A DNA stretch of 17,437 nt from Pseudomonadota bacterium. GTDB lineage: Bacteria > Pseudomonadota > Gammaproteobacteria > Steroidobacterales > Steroidobacteraceae. Shown piece by piece: positions 15,441-17,437 of this stretch. A program made the position numbers and the translations under genes. Within the stretch, counting starts at the first letter, position 1. Every line of letters starts with the position of its first letter. The DNA lies in the NCBI GenBank assembly GCA_021817875.1, contig JAKAFQ010000021.1, forward strand, positions 1-17,437. The letters are read 5' to 3'. The notes beneath the pieces are model-generated. The model made no database searches and was not told the origin of the DNA. It saw nothing but the letters and a program-made list of their open reading frames with translations.

Positions 15441-16952
15441 TTGACCGTGCCACAGGATACCCGCGGTAAGCTCATCAAAAGCACGGGGTGGCTGCTGGCT
15501 GCCCGGGTGCTGGAGCGCCTCATTGGGCTCATCAGCATCACCATCCTCGCAAGGCTCCTCACCCCGGCGGATTTCGGCCTGGTCGCCATCGCCAGCATCG
15601 TGGTGGCGGCCATTCAGGTCTTCACCCAATTCGGCTTCGACTGGGCGCTGGTCCGGTACAAGGAGCCGACCCCGGGCGACCTGAACACCGCGTGGACTCT
15701 GCGGGCGCTCCTGGGACTGGGCGTGCTCGTCTTTCTGGTGCTCGTCGGCCCATTCGCGGCGCACTTTTTCAAACAGCCGCCCTTGCGATCTGTGCTCATC
15801 GTCTTGGGTGTCGGGGCGTTCGTCGTCTCGCTGGAGAACATCGGCACAGTCTACTTCCGTCGGGATTTCACTTTCGACCGTGAATTCCTCATCAGGGCGA
15901 TCGCCAAGGTAACGGGCTTCGTGACGACCATCACCATTGCCTTGCTCACGCGGTCATTTTGGGCGCTCGTTTGCGGCAGCGTCGCCATGAATCTGGCGAC
16001 CACAGTCGCCAGTTACGCCTTTCATCCGTACAGGCCCCGGTTGGCGCTTGAAGGAGTGCGAGCCCTGATGGCTTTCTCAGCCTGGCTGTTGGTGGGAAGG
16101 ATGGCCGGATTCTTCCGCCAGCAATTCGCCAAGATGTATCTGGGTCGGGTGTATGGCGCAGCGACTACCGGATTGTTTTCGGTGGCTGAGCAAATCGCCA
16201 TTATCCCGCTGGAAATTGCGATGCCCATCAATCGGGTGGCGTACTCCAAATACACACAGGATACGCGCGAGGGCCGCGAGCCCAAATCTTCGTATTTCTC
16301 GATTGCCTCGCTCATCTGGGCGATCTCCCTGCCGATTTCCCTCGGTACCGTGGCGCTCGCCCCGGAACTCGTGGCGATGTTGCTGGGACATCAATGGACT
16401 GGAGCCGTGCCTGTGCTCCGGCTGATGGCGATCGGCATGGCCTTCAGCGTCATGGTGGCCAATACCCACTATGTCTACTGGGCGCTGGGACTCTCGCGTA
16501 TCACCGCGACGCTCTCCATGACGAGTGCCGTCGCCATCATCCCTCTCTCGATCGCGGGATCGGTCCTGGGTGGGTACGTGGGAGTCGCCTGGGCGTTCGC
16601 ATTGGAGAGCGCCCTCATAGCGCCGATCAATTTTTCACTTCTGCGGCGCCACGCCGGAATTGCATTTCGTGAGCTCTGGGTACACGTCTGGAGGGTAGCA
16701 CTCGGCGCGTGCGCGATGCTTGCATTCTTGAGCTTCGCGTTCCGTCCGCTCCTGCTGAATACGACGTCCGTCGCAGTCCTCAGATTTGTGGCGGCGGTAG
16801 CGACCGGCGGTGCGATCTATGTAATTGTCGTCTTTGGGATATGGTACCTGGTGGGGACGCCGGAGGGACCCGAACGGATAGTTTTGGGTCTCCTGCGGGA
16901 TCGTTTGCGCCCGCATTCGAAAGGTCCGCCCGTGAGTGACCAGCAAGAATAG
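15441..16952 (+). CDS. Wzx-like oligosaccharide flippase (polysaccharide biosynthesis protein)
   Basis: About 500 residues and roughly 12-14 hydrophobic helices, with the MATE/PST-type layout of lipid-linked oligosaccharide flippases. The N-terminus has GWLLAARVLERLIGLISI and the LLTPADFGLVAIASIV pattern, then FTQFGFDWALVRY and FFRQQFAKMYLGRVYG, all typical of the Wzx / Polysacc_synt_3 group. It should move undecaprenyl-linked EPS units to the periplasmic face for the Wzy-like protein. The start is uncertain: TTG 15441 (10 bp after the previous stop) or GTG 15447, neither with a strong SD. The C-terminal tail is hydrophilic (RPHSKGPPVSDQQE). It is the last gene of the rightward run; no T-tailed hairpin terminator was seen after its TAG. 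Confidence 0.9.
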   Translation: MTVPQDTRGKLIKSTGWLLAARVLERLIGLISITILARLLTPADFGLVAIASIVVAAIQVFTQFGFDWALVRYKEPTPGDLNTAWTLRALLGLGVLVFLVLVGPFAAHFFKQPPLRSVLIVLGVGAFVVSLENIGTVYFRRDFTFDREFLIRAIAKVTGFVTTITIALLTRSFWALVCGSVAMNLATTVASYAFHPYRPRLALEGVRALMAFSAWLLVGRMAGFFRQQFAKMYLGRVYGAATTGLFSVAEQIAIIPLEIAMPINRVAYSKYTQDTREGREPKSSYFSIASLIWAISLPISLGTVALAPELVAMLLGHQWTGAVPVLRLMAIGMAFSVMVANTHYVYWALGLSRITATLSMTSAVAIIPLSIAGSVLGGYVGVAWAFALESALIAPINFSLLRRHAGIAFRELWVHVWRVALGACAMLAFLSFAFRPLLLNTTSVAVLRFVAAVATGGAIYVIVVFGIWYLVGTPEGPERIVLGLLRDRLRPHSKGPPVSDQQE

Positions 16953-17437
16953 ATAGCCTTTTACACTACTGTCCCAACGTCTGTTGGAATGTATACCGTA
17001 AGTAGCTGATGTGCATAGCGTTTTCTGCATTTTGATGGTGTCACCGACTTGAACTCGATTCGGGCATTTGGCGACCCTTCGGCGTCCTTCGAAGCCGAGG
17101 TCCACCATGTTCACCGGCAAGCTGGTGTTCGCCCAGTTGATCGAGCATCTGCCGCTGCATACCTTCCGTCGCTGCGTGTCGCGCTACGGAGGGCAGCACA
17201 AGGTCAAGAGCTTCTCGTGCCCGGATCAACTGCTGGTCATGATGTTCGCGCAGCTGACCTTCCGGGAGAGCCTGCGCGACATCGAGGCGTGCCTGCGCGC
17301 TCAGCCGGAGAAGATCTATCACATGGGCATCCGGGGTGGGATGGCCCGCAACACCCTCGCGACTGCAAACGCGACGCGCGACTGGCGCATCTACGCCGAT
17401 TTCGCACAACGTTTGATCCGCACGGCCCGCGACCTCT
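16953..17437 (+). mobile_element. IS4-family insertion sequence, left part (runs off the window)
   Basis: The segment after the flippase is AT-richer and leads into a transposase cut by the window edge. The left terminus must lie between the flippase stop (16952) and the transposase start (17107). It cannot be fixed without the right-hand inverted repeat. A small perfect stem CCAAC-gtct-GTTGG (16974-16987) lies in this stretch but is not clearly the IS end. The element sits just outside the last EPS gene and does not interrupt it. Confidence 0.6.
17107..17437 (+). CDS. IS4-family transposase, N-terminal part, 3' truncated by window end
   Basis: The ATG at 17107 opens a frame with no stop through 17437 (110 full codons). 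The translation reads FAQLIEHLPLHTF, SRYGGQHKVKSFSC, MMFAQLTFRESLRDIEACL, KIYHMGIRGG, TRDWRIYADFAQRLI. This matches my memory of the DUF4372-type N-terminal domain of IS4-family transposases, where RESLRDIEACL and YHMG are highly conserved. The DDE catalytic domain lies beyond the window, so completeness and activity cannot be judged. The minus-strand frame overlapping it at 17041-17409 is a codon-bias shadow. The AT-rich 154 bp before it may hold its promoter, but no clear hexamer pair was found. Confidence 0.9.
   Translation, partial: MFTGKLVFAQLIEHLPLHTFRRCVSRYGGQHKVKSFSCPDQLLVMMFAQLTFRESLRDIEACLRAQPEKIYHMGIRGGMARNTLATANATRDWRIYADFAQRLIRTARDL

Overview
The window is most of an exopolysaccharide (EPS) locus of the XrtA (exosortase A / PEP-CTERM) type. 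It comes from a GC-rich proteobacterium. The gene families (PrsT, XrtA-type export, chain-length and kinase proteins, an XrtA-EpsI fusion, an XrtA-type amidotransferase) point to the Gamma- or Betaproteobacteria. Genus cannot be read from the sequence. All family calls are from motif recognition, without database searches.

Layout. (1) 2-532: the 3' end of a TPR gene resembling prsT. (2) 590-3741: a compact export module with a Wza-like outer-membrane export protein, a Wzz/GNVR-type chain-length protein and a BY-kinase-type tyrosine autokinase (ATGA overlap between the last two). It is followed at 3813-5315 by an XrtA-associated outer-membrane beta-barrel. (3) 5343-6902, opposite strand: exosortase A fused to a C-terminal EpsI domain, converging on the barrel gene with a 27-bp gap. 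(4) 7027-8118: a two-domain GNAT-like acyltransferase, divergent from xrtA across a 124-bp spacer. (5) 8282-16952: a tight rightward run of UDP-GlcNAc 2-epimerase (wecB), a GT4 glycosyltransferase, a Wzy/O-antigen-ligase-like membrane protein, a 1208-residue fusion enzyme and a Wzx-like flippase. Gaps in this run are -4 to +10 bp. (6) 16953-17437: the left part of an IS4-type insertion sequence with a truncated transposase, marking the right edge of the locus.

How the genes fit together (inference from families). WecB would supply UDP-ManNAc. The GT4 enzyme adds a sugar, the flippase moves lipid-linked units across the inner membrane, and the Wzy-like protein polymerises or ligates them. The Wzz-like protein and its kinase set chain length, and the Wza-like protein, possibly with the barrel, passes the polymer through the outer membrane. 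The amidotransferase fusion and the GNAT protein would decorate sugars. XrtA-EpsI would process PEP-CTERM proteins encoded elsewhere, since no PEP-CTERM substrate is visible here. No initiating sugar transferase, polysaccharide deacetylase, FemAB-like protein or prsK/prsR is in the window.

The most unusual object is the 11804-15430 gene. It is one uninterrupted frame joining a complete asparagine-synthetase-type amidotransferase to a formyltransferase-like domain and a beta-propeller-like domain that I know as a separate protein. No stretch over 163 bp lacks a gene, and I see no tRNA, rRNA, CRISPR array or riboswitch.
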